Shown: piece by piece, positions 29,108 through 36,902 of the stretch | Layout of the letters: each line of letters starts with the position of its first letter | Position numbering within the stretch: position 1 is the stretch's first letter | NCBI RefSeq assembly: GCF_019083995.1 | Contig: NZ_JAHRCU010000016.1 | Coordinates: 1-64,000 of the forward strand | Length of the DNA stretch: 64,000 nt | From: Roseococcus sp. SDR | GTDB taxonomy: Bacteria > Pseudomonadota > Alphaproteobacteria > Acetobacterales > Acetobacteraceae | Direction of reading: 5' to 3' | Notes under the pieces: model-generated | Seen by the model: only the letters and a program-made list of their open reading frames with translations | Told to the model about the DNA's origin: nothing | The model's database searches: none | Position numbers and translations under genes: made by a program

Positions 29108-29935
29108 ATGCGCATCTCCGCCATCCAGATGAACCAGACCAGCGACAAGCAAGCCAATCTCGACCAGGCGCGCCGCCTGATCGAGGGCGCGCTGGCGGCG
29201 GATCGGCCGGACATGGTCACGCTCCCCGAGACCTGGACCAACCTGGGCGGCGGGCGCGAGGCGCGGGCGGCAGCGGCGGAAGTGCTGCCCGAGCCCGGCG
29301 GCACGGGGGGCGCCGCCTATGAATTCCTGCGCGGCATCGCCAAGGGGGCGGGCATCCACGTCCATGGCGGCTCGATCATCGAGCAGGGACCGGAGAAGTT
29401 CTTCAACACGACGCTGGTCTTTGCCCCCGATGGCCGGGAGATCGCGCGCTACCGCAAGATCCACCTCTTCGACATCACGGGGCCCGATGGCACCGGCTAT
29501 CGCGAGAGCGCGCTCTATGGCGCGGGCGGCGCGCTGGTCACCTTCGACGCGGGCGGCGTGAAGTTCGGTTGCACCATCTGCTACGACATGCGCTTCCCCG
29601 AGCAATACCTGGCCCTGAGGCGCGCAGGCGCGGAGGCGATCTTCGTGCCATCCAACTTCACGCTGATGACCGGCAAGGACCATTGGGAGGTGCTGCTGCG
29701 GGCGCGGGCCATCGAGACGCAGTGCTGGATCATCGCCGCCGCCTCCTGGGGCGCCTATGAGGAGCGCGGCGCGACGCGCCAGGTTTATGGCCACTCGCTG
29801 ATCGCCGACCCCTGGGGCCATGTGGTGGCCAAGGCGAGCGACGGGATCGGCTGGACCACGGCGCGGCTCGATCCGGCGGTGACGGCGAAGGTGCGGCGCG
29901 ACATGCCCGTGCTCGAACATCGGCGGCTCGCGTGA
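29108..29935 (+). CDS. Carbon-nitrogen hydrolase (Nit1-like, probable deaminated-glutathione amidase)
   Basis: This is a 275-residue nitrilase-superfamily amidase. The catalytic triad is Glu41 (TLPETW), Lys117 (RYRKIHLFD) and Cys158 (CTICYDMRFPE). The combination LFDITGPDGTGYRES with TGKDHWEVLLRARAIETQ fits the Nit1/omega-amidase branch, which repairs deaminated glutathione. It ends at 29935, 81 bases before nadK. The exact substrate is inferred from branch resemblance. Confidence 0.85.
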   Translation: MRISAIQMNQTSDKQANLDQARRLIEGALAADRPDMVTLPETWTNLGGGREARAAAAEVLPEPGGTGGAAYEFLRGIAKGAGIHVHGGSIIEQGPEKFFNTTLVFAPDGREIARYRKIHLFDITGPDGTGYRESALYGAGGALVTFDAGGVKFGCTICYDMRFPEQYLALRRAGAEAIFVPSNFTLMTGKDHWEVLLRARAIETQCWIIAAASWGAYEERGATRQVYGHSLIADPWGHVVAKASDGIGWTTARLDPAVTAKVRRDMPVLEHRRLA

Positions 29936-30016
29936 GCGCGCCCGATCGTGGAGCGCCGGAGGCGCGGAGCGTGAAGCGGTGGCGCAGCACGCATCCCCAA
30001 CGGGCGGCGTGACGCG

Positions 30017-30784
30017 ATGGCACACCTCATGAAGATGTCGTTTCTCGCCTCGACGACCGAGCCCGCACAGGAAGCACGCGCGCGCCTCGTCGCCCTCTAT
30101 GGCGACCACCCGCCGCAGGAGGCCGACGTGATCGTGGCGCTCGGCGGCGATGGGTTGATGCTGGAGACGCAGCACCGCTTCCTCGGCCGCAATCCGCCGA
30201 TCTACGGGATGAATCGCGGCAGCGTCGGCTTCCTGATGAATTCTTATCGCGAGGAGGACCTGCCCGCGCGCATCGGCGCCGCCCAGGCGGCCCATCTGCA
30301 CCCCTTGCGCATGCGCGCCCACTCCGCCAGCGGCACACATGCGGCGCTGGCCATCAACGAGGTCTCCCTGCTGCGCGAACAGCGCCAGGCGGCCAAGCTG
30401 CGCATCCTGGTGGATGGCAAGGAGCGTCTGCCGGAACTGATCTGCGATGGCATCCTGATCTCCACGCCCGCCGGCAGCACGGCCTACAACCTCTCGGCGC
30501 ATGGGCCGATCGTGCCGCTGGATGCGAAGCTGCTGCCGCTGACGCCGATCTCCGCCTTCCGGCCACGGCGCTGGCGCGGCGCGCTGCTGCCCTCCAATGC
30601 GCGCGTGGTCTTCGAGGTGCTGGAGCCCGAGAAGCGCCCCGTCTCGGCGACGGCCGACTACACCGAGGTGCGCGATGTGCGCCGCGTCGAGGTGCGCGAG
30701 GATCGCAGCATCACCATGACCATGCTGTTCGACCCGGACCGCAGCCTCTCGGAGCGGATCATCGCGGAGCAGTTCACGGTCTGA
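30017..30784 (+). CDS. nadK: NAD kinase
   Basis: This enzyme phosphorylates NAD to NADP in the cytoplasm. The 255-residue protein has the GGDG motif in [16 protein letters not shown] (about residues 42-58), [10 protein letters not shown], the conserved NE in [10 protein letters not shown], and the substrate-binding block [23 protein letters not shown]. It is shorter than the E. coli enzyme, lacking the longer N-terminus, as is usual in alphaproteobacteria. ATG 30029 is an alternative start. It converges with the cupin gene, leaving only three bases between stops. Confidence 0.94.
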   Translation: MAHLMKMSFLASTTEPAQEARARLVALYGDHPPQEADVIVALGGDGLMLETQHRFLGRNPPIYGMNRGSVGFLMNSYREEDLPARIGAAQAAHLHPLRMRAHSASGTHAALAINEVSLLREQRQAAKLRILVDGKERLPELICDGILISTPAGSTAYNLSAHGPIVPLDAKLLPLTPISAFRPRRWRGALLPSNARVVFEVLEPEKRPVSATADYTEVRDVRRVEVREDRSITMTMLFDPDRSLSERIIAEQFTV

Positions 30785-30787
30785 GCA

Positions 30788-31582
30788 TCACGCCGCGCGC
30801 GGGTATTGCAGCAGCAGGATTTCCGCGCCTTCCGGCCCTGCCTCGGCCACGAAAGCCGCCTCGTCCGGCGTGACGAAGAGCGCGCTGAGGCGGCCCAGCA
30901 CCTGGCCTCCATGCCTGATCGAGCCGGTGGTCACCAGCAGGCTCTGCCCCGCCCCACGCGCCGGATCGGGCGCGGTGAGCCGCCCCCGCGGTGGGATCCG
31001 CAACATGAGGATGGCCAGGCCATCCGGCTCACCCAGCACCATCTCCGTCACCGCTTCGCGCCGGGCAGCCAGCGCCTCTTGCGTGCTGGGCAGCACCGGA
31101 TCAGCCAGCACGTAGCGCTTCGGGCCGCGCGACATGCGCGCCTTGGCGGCGGGGAGGAATTGCGCGCCGGTGCCATCCGCGCTGGCGCGCAGCGTGAAGT
31201 ATTTCAGCCCCCCCTCGCCCGGCGTGATCGGGCCGTAGCCCGTGCTCGCCCCGGCGAAATGCGCCATGATGGGTTGCACCGCATGCCGCCCGATGGCGCC
31301 GCCGCCCTCCACCACCACCTGGAACTGGTCCACGAAGTGGAAATGCGGATGCACCACCGCATTCAACTCCTGCTCGACCAGGAAGGCCTGGGGCGGGCGG
31401 GTCTCGCCCGGCGCGGGCGGCACATAGGCCAGCGCGCCCATCGCCTTTGGGTCCACCGAGCTCGAACCTTTCGGCGAAGGCGGCGGGCCGAAATAATCCG
31501 TGCGCCAGAGCAGACCGCCCTCGGGTGCCACGCGCGAGAAGCGGGTGGGCGCCGCGGCCTCGGCCGAGGTGGCATAGATCAT
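30788..31582 (-). CDS. Cupin-like protein of unknown function
   Basis: This 264-residue protein has no signal peptide or membrane segment. The segment VVHPHFHFVDQFQVVVEGGGAIGRH at about 75-100 resembles the first cupin metal-binding motif (HxH ... E ... G), and LTAPDPARGAGQSLLVTTGSIRHGGQ near 205-230 resembles a second barrel. It may therefore be a bicupin; the catalytic chemistry is unknown. It shares a 116-base divergent promoter region with the next TctC gene, which suggests a role in the same catabolic route. Confidence 0.55.
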   Translation of the reverse strand: MIYATSAEAAAPTRFSRVAPEGGLLWRTDYFGPPPSPKGSSSVDPKAMGALAYVPPAPGETRPPQAFLVEQELNAVVHPHFHFVDQFQVVVEGGGAIGRHAVQPIMAHFAGASTGYGPITPGEGGLKYFTLRASADGTGAQFLPAAKARMSRGPKRYVLADPVLPSTQEALAARREAVTEMVLGEPDGLAILMLRIPPRGRLTAPDPARGAGQSLLVTTGSIRHGGQVLGRLSALFVTPDEAAFVAEAGPEGAEILLLQYPRAA

Positions 31583-31620
31583 GGCAGTGTCCTCCCAGGC
31601 GGTCGCTGGCCACTTCGAGG

Positions 31621-31650
31621 TTGCCAGGACAAATCCAGCCCTCCCATACT
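31621..31650 (+). promoter_or_regulatory. Candidate promoter of the second TctC gene
   Basis: TTGCCA (31621-31626) and CATACT (31645-31650) are spaced by 18 bases. The leader would be about 40 bases. The boxes match the consensus at five and four of six positions. Confidence 0.35.
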
Positions 31651-31698
31651 CTGCCGAGAGAAAATGGCCCAGTGCAAGGGCCGCATCTGGGGGGATTC

Positions 31699-32679
31699 AT
31701 GAATAGCTACGGACAAATCCGGCGCGCTCTGCTGGCCGCCCCCATGCTGGCGCTCGCCGGCCGGGCCCACGCCCAGGCCTGGCCGGCGCGGCCCATCCGC
31801 ATCCTGGTGGGCTTCCCGCCCGGCCAGGCGACCGACACCATCGCGCGCCTCCTGGCCGAGAAGCTCGGCGAAAATCCCGGCTGGTCCATGGTGATCGAGA
31901 ACCGGCCCGGACAGGGCGGCAGCCTCGCCGCCGCCGCCGCCGCGCAGGCCGCCCCCGATGGCTATACGCTGCTGCTCTCGGCCACCGCGCCGCTGGCCAC
32001 CAACCCCAATCTCTATGCCAATATCGGCTATGATCCGGTGCGGGACTTCGCGCCCATCACGCTCGTCGCCAACCTGCCCTTCGTGCTGCTGGTGAACGCC
32101 AGTTCCCCCGCGCGCACCCCGGCGGAACTCGTCGCCATGGCGCGCGCGCGGCCGGGGCAGGTGACCTTCGGCACGCCGGGCAACGGCACCACCGCGCATC
32201 TCATCACCATGATGTTCTCCCGCGCCGCCGGCGGGCTCGACATGACGCATGTGCCCTATCGCGGCGGGCCGCAGGTGTTGACGGACCTGCTGGCCGGGCG
32301 CCTCGACTTCATGTTCGAGACCGAGGTCTTCTCGCTGCCGCATATCCAGTCCGGCCGCGTGCGCGCGCTCGCGCTGACGACCGCCAACCGCTCCGACCGC
32401 CAGCCCGATCTGCCGACGCTGGGGCAGAGCGGCATGCCGGGCTTCGATGCCGCCGCCTGGCTTGGCCTGGTGGCGCCGGCCGGCACGCCCACGCCGATCA
32501 TCCTGCGCATCAACCAGGAGATCCACCGCATCCTGGCCGAGCCCGCAATGCGCGAGCGGCTGGGCGGCCTGGGCGCGCAGGTGCTGACCAGCACGCCCGA
32601 GCAATTCGCGACCTTCATCCGCAGCGAGGGCGTGAAATGGGGCAACGCCATCCGCGAGAACAATGTGCGGCTGGATTAG
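31699..32679 (+). CDS. Bug/TctC-family substrate-binding protein
   Basis: This is a 326-residue periplasmic receptor with a signal peptide ending AHAQA. The family landmarks are WPARPIRILVGFPPGQATD, ENRPGQGG, DGYTLLLS, HVPYRGGPQ and LPTLGQSGMPGF. Compared with the first TctC, the ligand loop after the first strand differs (PPGQATDT rather than AAGGSSDI), hinting at a different ligand. No TctAB genes are adjacent. Its stop overlaps the stop of the convergent flavin monooxygenase, so the two genes abut. Confidence 0.9.
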   Translation: MNSYGQIRRALLAAPMLALAGRAHAQAWPARPIRILVGFPPGQATDTIARLLAEKLGENPGWSMVIENRPGQGGSLAAAAAAQAAPDGYTLLLSATAPLATNPNLYANIGYDPVRDFAPITLVANLPFVLLVNASSPARTPAELVAMARARPGQVTFGTPGNGTTAHLITMMFSRAAGGLDMTHVPYRGGPQVLTDLLAGRLDFMFETEVFSLPHIQSGRVRALALTTANRSDRQPDLPTLGQSGMPGFDAAAWLGLVAPAGTPTPIILRINQEIHRILAEPAMRERLGGLGAQVLTSTPEQFATFIRSEGVKWGNAIRENNVRLD

Positions 32680-33758
32680 AGAGGACTGATCCGCCCCGGA
32701 TTCCGCTCCACCAGGATCGGCCGCACCAGCCGGCCGAAGCGCTCGGCCTCCTCGTCATGCAGATAGCCCGAGAGGCAGAAGCTGTGGCAGCCGATCTCGA
32801 TGAAGCGCTGGATCACATCGGCGCATTGCGTCGGATTGCCGACGATGGCGACCCCCGCCCCCTGCCGTGCCTTGGCGAGCCCCGCCCAGAGGTTGGGGGC
32901 GATCAGCCCGCCCGTCTCGGCCAGCAGCGCCTGCACGCGCTGGTTGGCAACGGAATTGGCGATGTTGGCGCGCACGGCCGCACTCCGCTCCTCGCTCACA
33001 TCCCGCACCAGTTCATGCGCGGCGGCCCAGGCTTCCTCCTCCGTCTCGCGGCAGATGATCTGCAGCCGCATGCCGAAACCGATCGTCTCGCCCCGCCCCT
33101 GCCCTTCCGCCATTGCGCGGATCTCGGTCATCTGCTCGGCCACCGTCTCGGGCCGGTCGCCCCAGAAGAGGTGCACATCGGCATGCGCGGCCGAGATCTC
33201 CCACGCCTGGCGTGAGCCGCCGCCGAGATAGAAGCGCGGATGCGGCTGTTGCAGCGGCGCGGGCACCACGCGCGCGCCGCGCAAGGTGTGGAAGCGCCCC
33301 TCCCAATCCAGCGGCGCCGTGGCGGTCCAGAGCGCCTTCATGATGGCGACCTCCTCCGCCATCAGCGCGTAGCGGTCCTCCTTGCCGTAGCGGATGCCAT
33401 CCGCCGCGTTTTCGGCCTCCGACTGGCCGGCGATGAGGTTCACCGCGATGCGCCCGCCAGTGAGCTGATCGAAGGTCGTCACCATCTTCGCCAGCATCAC
33501 GGGGTTGATGTAGCCTGGGCGCGCGGCCACCAGCATGCGGATGGAACTTGACCGCCCCGCCATGAAGGCGGTCGTCACCCAGGCCTCCCAGCAGGGGATG
33601 GCGACCGGGACCAGCAGATATTCGAAACCCGCCGCCTCGGCCGCCTGGACGACGCGGTCGAACATCTCGGTGCCGGCGGGCACCACATGGGGGCCGGCCG
33701 CATAGCTGGTCGTGTCGCCGCTGCTGGGCAGATACCAGCCGAATTCCAGCTTGCTCAT
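32676..33758 (-). CDS. LLM-class flavin-dependent monooxygenase (SsuD-like)
   Basis: This 360-residue protein has the bacterial luciferase-like TIM-barrel pattern: LEFGWYLPSSGDTT at the start, AAEAAGFEYLLVPVA, TTFDQLTGGRIAVNLIAGQSEAENAADG, and RFYLGGGSRQAWEISAAHADVHLFWGD. These resemble alkanesulfonate monooxygenase SsuD, which uses FMNH2 and O2 to release sulfite and an aldehyde. The true substrate may be another sulfonate, amide or amine. The stop overlaps the amidase start by four bases in the reverse sense (ATGA), so the amidase-monooxygenase pair is an operon. Confidence 0.87.
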   Translation of the reverse strand: MSKLEFGWYLPSSGDTTSYAAGPHVVPAGTEMFDRVVQAAEAAGFEYLLVPVAIPCWEAWVTTAFMAGRSSSIRMLVAARPGYINPVMLAKMVTTFDQLTGGRIAVNLIAGQSEAENAADGIRYGKEDRYALMAEEVAIMKALWTATAPLDWEGRFHTLRGARVVPAPLQQPHPRFYLGGGSRQAWEISAAHADVHLFWGDRPETVAEQMTEIRAMAEGQGRGETIGFGMRLQIICRETEEEAWAAAHELVRDVSEERSAAVRANIANSVANQRVQALLAETGGLIAPNLWAGLAKARQGAGVAIVGNPTQCADVIQRFIEIGCHSFCLSGYLHDEEAERFGRLVRPILVERNPGRISPL

Positions 33759-35107
33759 GCTTCGAGCAACGCTTCGATGGCGGCGCTGATGGCAAGCAGG
33801 CGCTGATCGCCCATCGCCTCGCCCATCAGCATGAGGCCGACCGGCGCCTCGCCCGGGATATGGCAGGGCAGGCTGATCGCGCAGCGGTCGAGGAAATTCG
33901 CGATGGTCGTGTTCCGCAGCAGCAGCAGGTTGATGCGGTTGTATTCGCTCTCTTCCTCCACCTCGGCGATGGCGGGAGGAATGAGCGGCACGGTCGGGCA
34001 GATCACCGCGTCATAGGGCGCGGTGCGCGGGGCGGTGGCCGCGATCACCTCGGCGCGGGCCTGCACCACGCCCAGGTAATCCGCCGCGCTCATGTGTTCG
34101 CCGCGCGCGATGCGCTTCAGGATGCGCGGATCGTAGCGCGGGCCGTCGCTGGCGATCAGATGGCGATGCCAGGCATAGGCCTCCGACGCGGTGAGCCCGC
34201 CCTTCGCGTTGATCGTGGGCATGCGGTCCAGCTCAGGCAGGGTCACGTCCTCGAGCTTCACGCCGGCTGCCTCCAGCCGCGCGAGCGTCCGCGCATAGGC
34301 CCGCGCCACCTCGCCCTGCATGCCCTCCTCGACGATGTTGTTCAGCACGCCGAAGCGCAGCCCCGCGAGGTTCACTTCGGGCAGCGCAGGCGGCGTCTCA
34401 GCCCCCGCGATGATCGCATCCAGCACCTGGCAGCAGCCGACGGAGCGCGCGAGCGGTCCCACGGAGTCGAGCGAGGGCGAAAGCGGCAGCACGCCCGAGA
34501 TGGGCACGCGCCGCGCCGTCGGCTTGAAGCCCACCACGCCGTTCAGCGCGGCCGGGATGCGGCAGGAGCCGCCGGTATCGGTGCCGAGTCCGCCGAAGCC
34601 CATGCCATCGGCCGCGGCGACGCCAGCGCCGGAAGAGGAGCCGCCCGGCAACCGCCCCGTCGCGCGGTCCCAGGGGCTCGAGGGCGTGCCGTAATGCGGA
34701 TTCACGCCCAGGCCGGAGAAGGCGAATTCCGTCATGTTCGTCCGGCCGATGACGATGAAGCCCTGGCGGTTCAGCCGCTCGATCACGGGGGCGGGCGCGG
34801 TCGCGGGCTTCGCGCCATCCCGAGCGACCGAGCCCGCGCGGGTCACATGCCCCGCCTCATCGAACAGGTCCTTCACGGTGATGGGAATGCCGGCGAAGCG
34901 GCTCGGCGCGCGGCCTGCCTGGCGCAGAGCGTCCATCGCGCGCGCCTGCTCGCGCGCCTCCTTGGCATGCAGCGCGGTGAAGACGCGCGGCCCCTCGCCT
35001 TCCGCCGCGCGCGCCAGCGCCTCCTCGATGAGCGCGGTCGCGCTGGTGCGGCCGCTTTCAAGGGCAAGCACGGCATGGGCGATGATGGGATGGGCGTGAC
35101 GAGGCAT
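33755..35107 (-). CDS. Amidase-signature hydrolase
   Basis: This is a 450-residue cytosolic amidase. The Ser-cisSer-Lys triad is visible as Lys79 (PITVKDLFD), the GGSSSG motif at residues 155-160 supplying the cis-serine, and Ser181 in DTGGSCRIPAALNG. The arrangement matches the AtzF/GatA-like amidase signature family. It is co-transcribed with the flavin monooxygenase; a two-step oxidation plus amide hydrolysis of one compound is a reasonable inference. It is not GatA, since gatB and gatC are absent nearby. It diverges from uronate dehydrogenase by 54 bases. Confidence 0.9.
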   Translation of the reverse strand: MPRHAHPIIAHAVLALESGRTSATALIEEALARAAEGEGPRVFTALHAKEAREQARAMDALRQAGRAPSRFAGIPITVKDLFDEAGHVTRAGSVARDGAKPATAPAPVIERLNRQGFIVIGRTNMTEFAFSGLGVNPHYGTPSSPWDRATGRLPGGSSSGAGVAAADGMGFGGLGTDTGGSCRIPAALNGVVGFKPTARRVPISGVLPLSPSLDSVGPLARSVGCCQVLDAIIAGAETPPALPEVNLAGLRFGVLNNIVEEGMQGEVARAYARTLARLEAAGVKLEDVTLPELDRMPTINAKGGLTASEAYAWHRHLIASDGPRYDPRILKRIARGEHMSAADYLGVVQARAEVIAATAPRTAPYDAVICPTVPLIPPAIAEVEEESEYNRINLLLLRNTTIANFLDRCAISLPCHIPGEAPVGLMLMGEAMGDQRLLAISAAIEALLEA

Positions 35108-35161
35108 CTGGCCGTCCTGATGGATTTGCGACAGGCTGACTATGGAAGGACAACGCCGATC

Positions 35162-35980
35162 ATGAAACCCATCCTCCTCACCGGCGCCTCGGGCGCCCTC
35201 GGCCGTATGCTGGCGCGCGAATTGAGCGCGGCCGGGATGACGCTGCTCCTGACCGATATCGCGCCCTTCGCGGATGCGGTGCCACCGGGCGCCAGCTTCA
35301 CGCGGGCAGACCTTAACGATGGCGTCACCATCTCACGCCTCGCCGAGGGCTGCGGCGTGATCCTCCATTTCGGCGGCATCAGCGTCGAGCAGCCCTTCGA
35401 GGAGATCCTCGGCCCCAATCTGCGCGGCCTCTATCACATCTACGAGGCGGCGCGGCGCGAGGGCGCGCGTGTCGTCTTCGCCAGTTCCAACCACACGATC
35501 GGCTTCCACGAGCAGGGCCAGAGCCTCGATCTCGACTGCCAATTCCGCCCGGATGGGTTCTATGGCCTCTCCAAGGCCTATGGCGAGCTCATGGGCCGGC
35601 TCTACTGGGACAAGCACGGCGTGGAGAACGTGAATCTCCGCATCGGCACCTGCCTGCCCGAGCCGCGCGACGCGCGCGCGCTCTCCACCTGGCTCTCCTA
35701 CCCCGACCTCGCGCGGCTGGTGCAGGCAAGTGTCGCGGCGGCGCGCGTGGGGCATGCCGTCATCTGGGGCGCCTCGGCCAATCCGGCGAGCTGGTGGGCC
35801 AAGGATCATCGCGACCGCATCGGCTGGGCGCCGCAGGACAGCGCCGAGGCGTATCGCACGCAGCTCGAGGGCGTGCTGCATCCCCATGAGGTGGGCCGCC
35901 GCCACCAGGGCGGCGCCTTCTGCGTGATGGACTACACGCGCCCCACGCCGCCGCCGAAGGACGCCTTCAGCCTGGAGTGA
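35162..35980 (+). CDS. NAD-dependent uronate dehydrogenase-like SDR
   Basis: This is a 272-residue extended-type short-chain dehydrogenase. The NAD motif is GASGALG at residues 8-14, and the catalytic pair is Tyr134 and Lys138 in FYGLSKAYGE, with FASSNHTIGFH before it. Both the spacing and the short SDR length match Agrobacterium-type uronate dehydrogenase, which oxidises galacturonate or glucuronate to the aldarolactone. Other uronate-pathway genes are absent here. It is tempting to link it to the uronate-polymer genes at 53-57 kb, but they are 18 kb away. Confidence 0.8.
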   Translation: MKPILLTGASGALGRMLARELSAAGMTLLLTDIAPFADAVPPGASFTRADLNDGVTISRLAEGCGVILHFGGISVEQPFEEILGPNLRGLYHIYEAARREGARVVFASSNHTIGFHEQGQSLDLDCQFRPDGFYGLSKAYGELMGRLYWDKHGVENVNLRIGTCLPEPRDARALSTWLSYPDLARLVQASVAAARVGHAVIWGASANPASWWAKDHRDRIGWAPQDSAEAYRTQLEGVLHPHEVGRRHQGGAFCVMDYTRPTPPPKDAFSLE

Positions 35981-36008
35981 TCAGCCCCAAGGGGTCAGCC
36001 CCGATGGC

Positions 36009-36854
36009 TCAGCAGGGCGACGGGATGGGCTGCAGCTCACCGAGCCGCCCATCCACCACGAACTCGCCGAAATCCATCTTCAGCTCATCGGCCACGCCAT
36101 TCTCGTAGTAGCGCATGCTGACCTCGTAGTCGGGCGTGGCGGCGCCGCCGCCCTGGCCCGTGGTGTTGCGCTCGAAGAAGGCGATGCGCATGCGCGCGCT
36201 GGAGAGGGTGCCGAGCAGCGGGAAATTCGCATTGGGCTGCGGCGCGAGCCAGCCGCCCGAGATGATGGTCGTCGTGTCCTGCGCGCCGTCGGCCGAGGTG
36301 CCGTCGAAGAGCGGCGCCACGAAGATCCGCTGCCCCGCGCGCGCGGCCGCCAGGCTGCGGATGGTGTGGATCATCGGCAGGATGGTGCCGGGCGGCAGTT
36401 CCTCCTCTGTCGCGGCCGGCTCCTGATAGCGGATGCGGCCTCCCTCGGGCGTGATGGTCGCATCCCCCGCCACGCGGGAGGTGACGGCGCCACCCGTCAT
36501 CTGCGTCAACGAGAAGCGCAGCGAGGAACCGTCCTTCGCCTCCAGCGTCGCGTAGTCGGAGGTGGTCTCGACGATGTTGCCGTCGCGGTCGCCCACCAGC
36601 AGGGTGAAGCGCTGGCGCGAGGCCCAGGCGTCACAGGCGTCGATCACCTCGAAGAGCATGATGCCCTCCGCCTGCTCGATGCTCGCATTGTCCCGCACGC
36701 TGTCGAGCTTGAGGCGATAGGCGGCGCGATGCGCCAGCATGTTCTCCGAGCCCGGCTCGGCGGCCTGGCTCGGGGCGGCGGGGAGGAACCCCGCCAGGAA
36801 GGCGGCGAGCGGAAGCCAGGCAAGGCGGCGGCGGAGGATCATGCGTCGCAACAT
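36009..36854 (-). CDS. EipB-family cell-envelope protein (DUF1849)
   Basis: This 281-residue exported protein has a signal peptide ending SQAA. The mature protein opens MLAHRAAYRLKLDSVRDN, and DACDAWASRQRF supplies Cys74. The very last residue, Cys281, is the expected partner of the single conserved disulfide described for Brucella EipB. EipB is a periplasmic beta-spiral protein needed for envelope integrity. Its length is normal. An imperfect-spaced inverted repeat GATTCC-GCCT-GGAATC (36865-36880) lies just upstream and may be regulatory. Confidence 0.88.
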   Translation of the reverse strand: MLRRMILRRRLAWLPLAAFLAGFLPAAPSQAAEPGSENMLAHRAAYRLKLDSVRDNASIEQAEGIMLFEVIDACDAWASRQRFTLLVGDRDGNIVETTSDYATLEAKDGSSLRFSLTQMTGGAVTSRVAGDATITPEGGRIRYQEPAATEEELPPGTILPMIHTIRSLAAARAGQRIFVAPLFDGTSADGAQDTTTIISGGWLAPQPNANFPLLGTLSSARMRIAFFERNTTGQGGGAATPDYEVSMRYYENGVADELKMDFGEFVVDGRLGELQPIPSPC

Positions 36855-36902
36855 AGACCAGAATGATTCCGCCTGGAATCGCGCTCTTGGTAACGATTCC
36901 TG

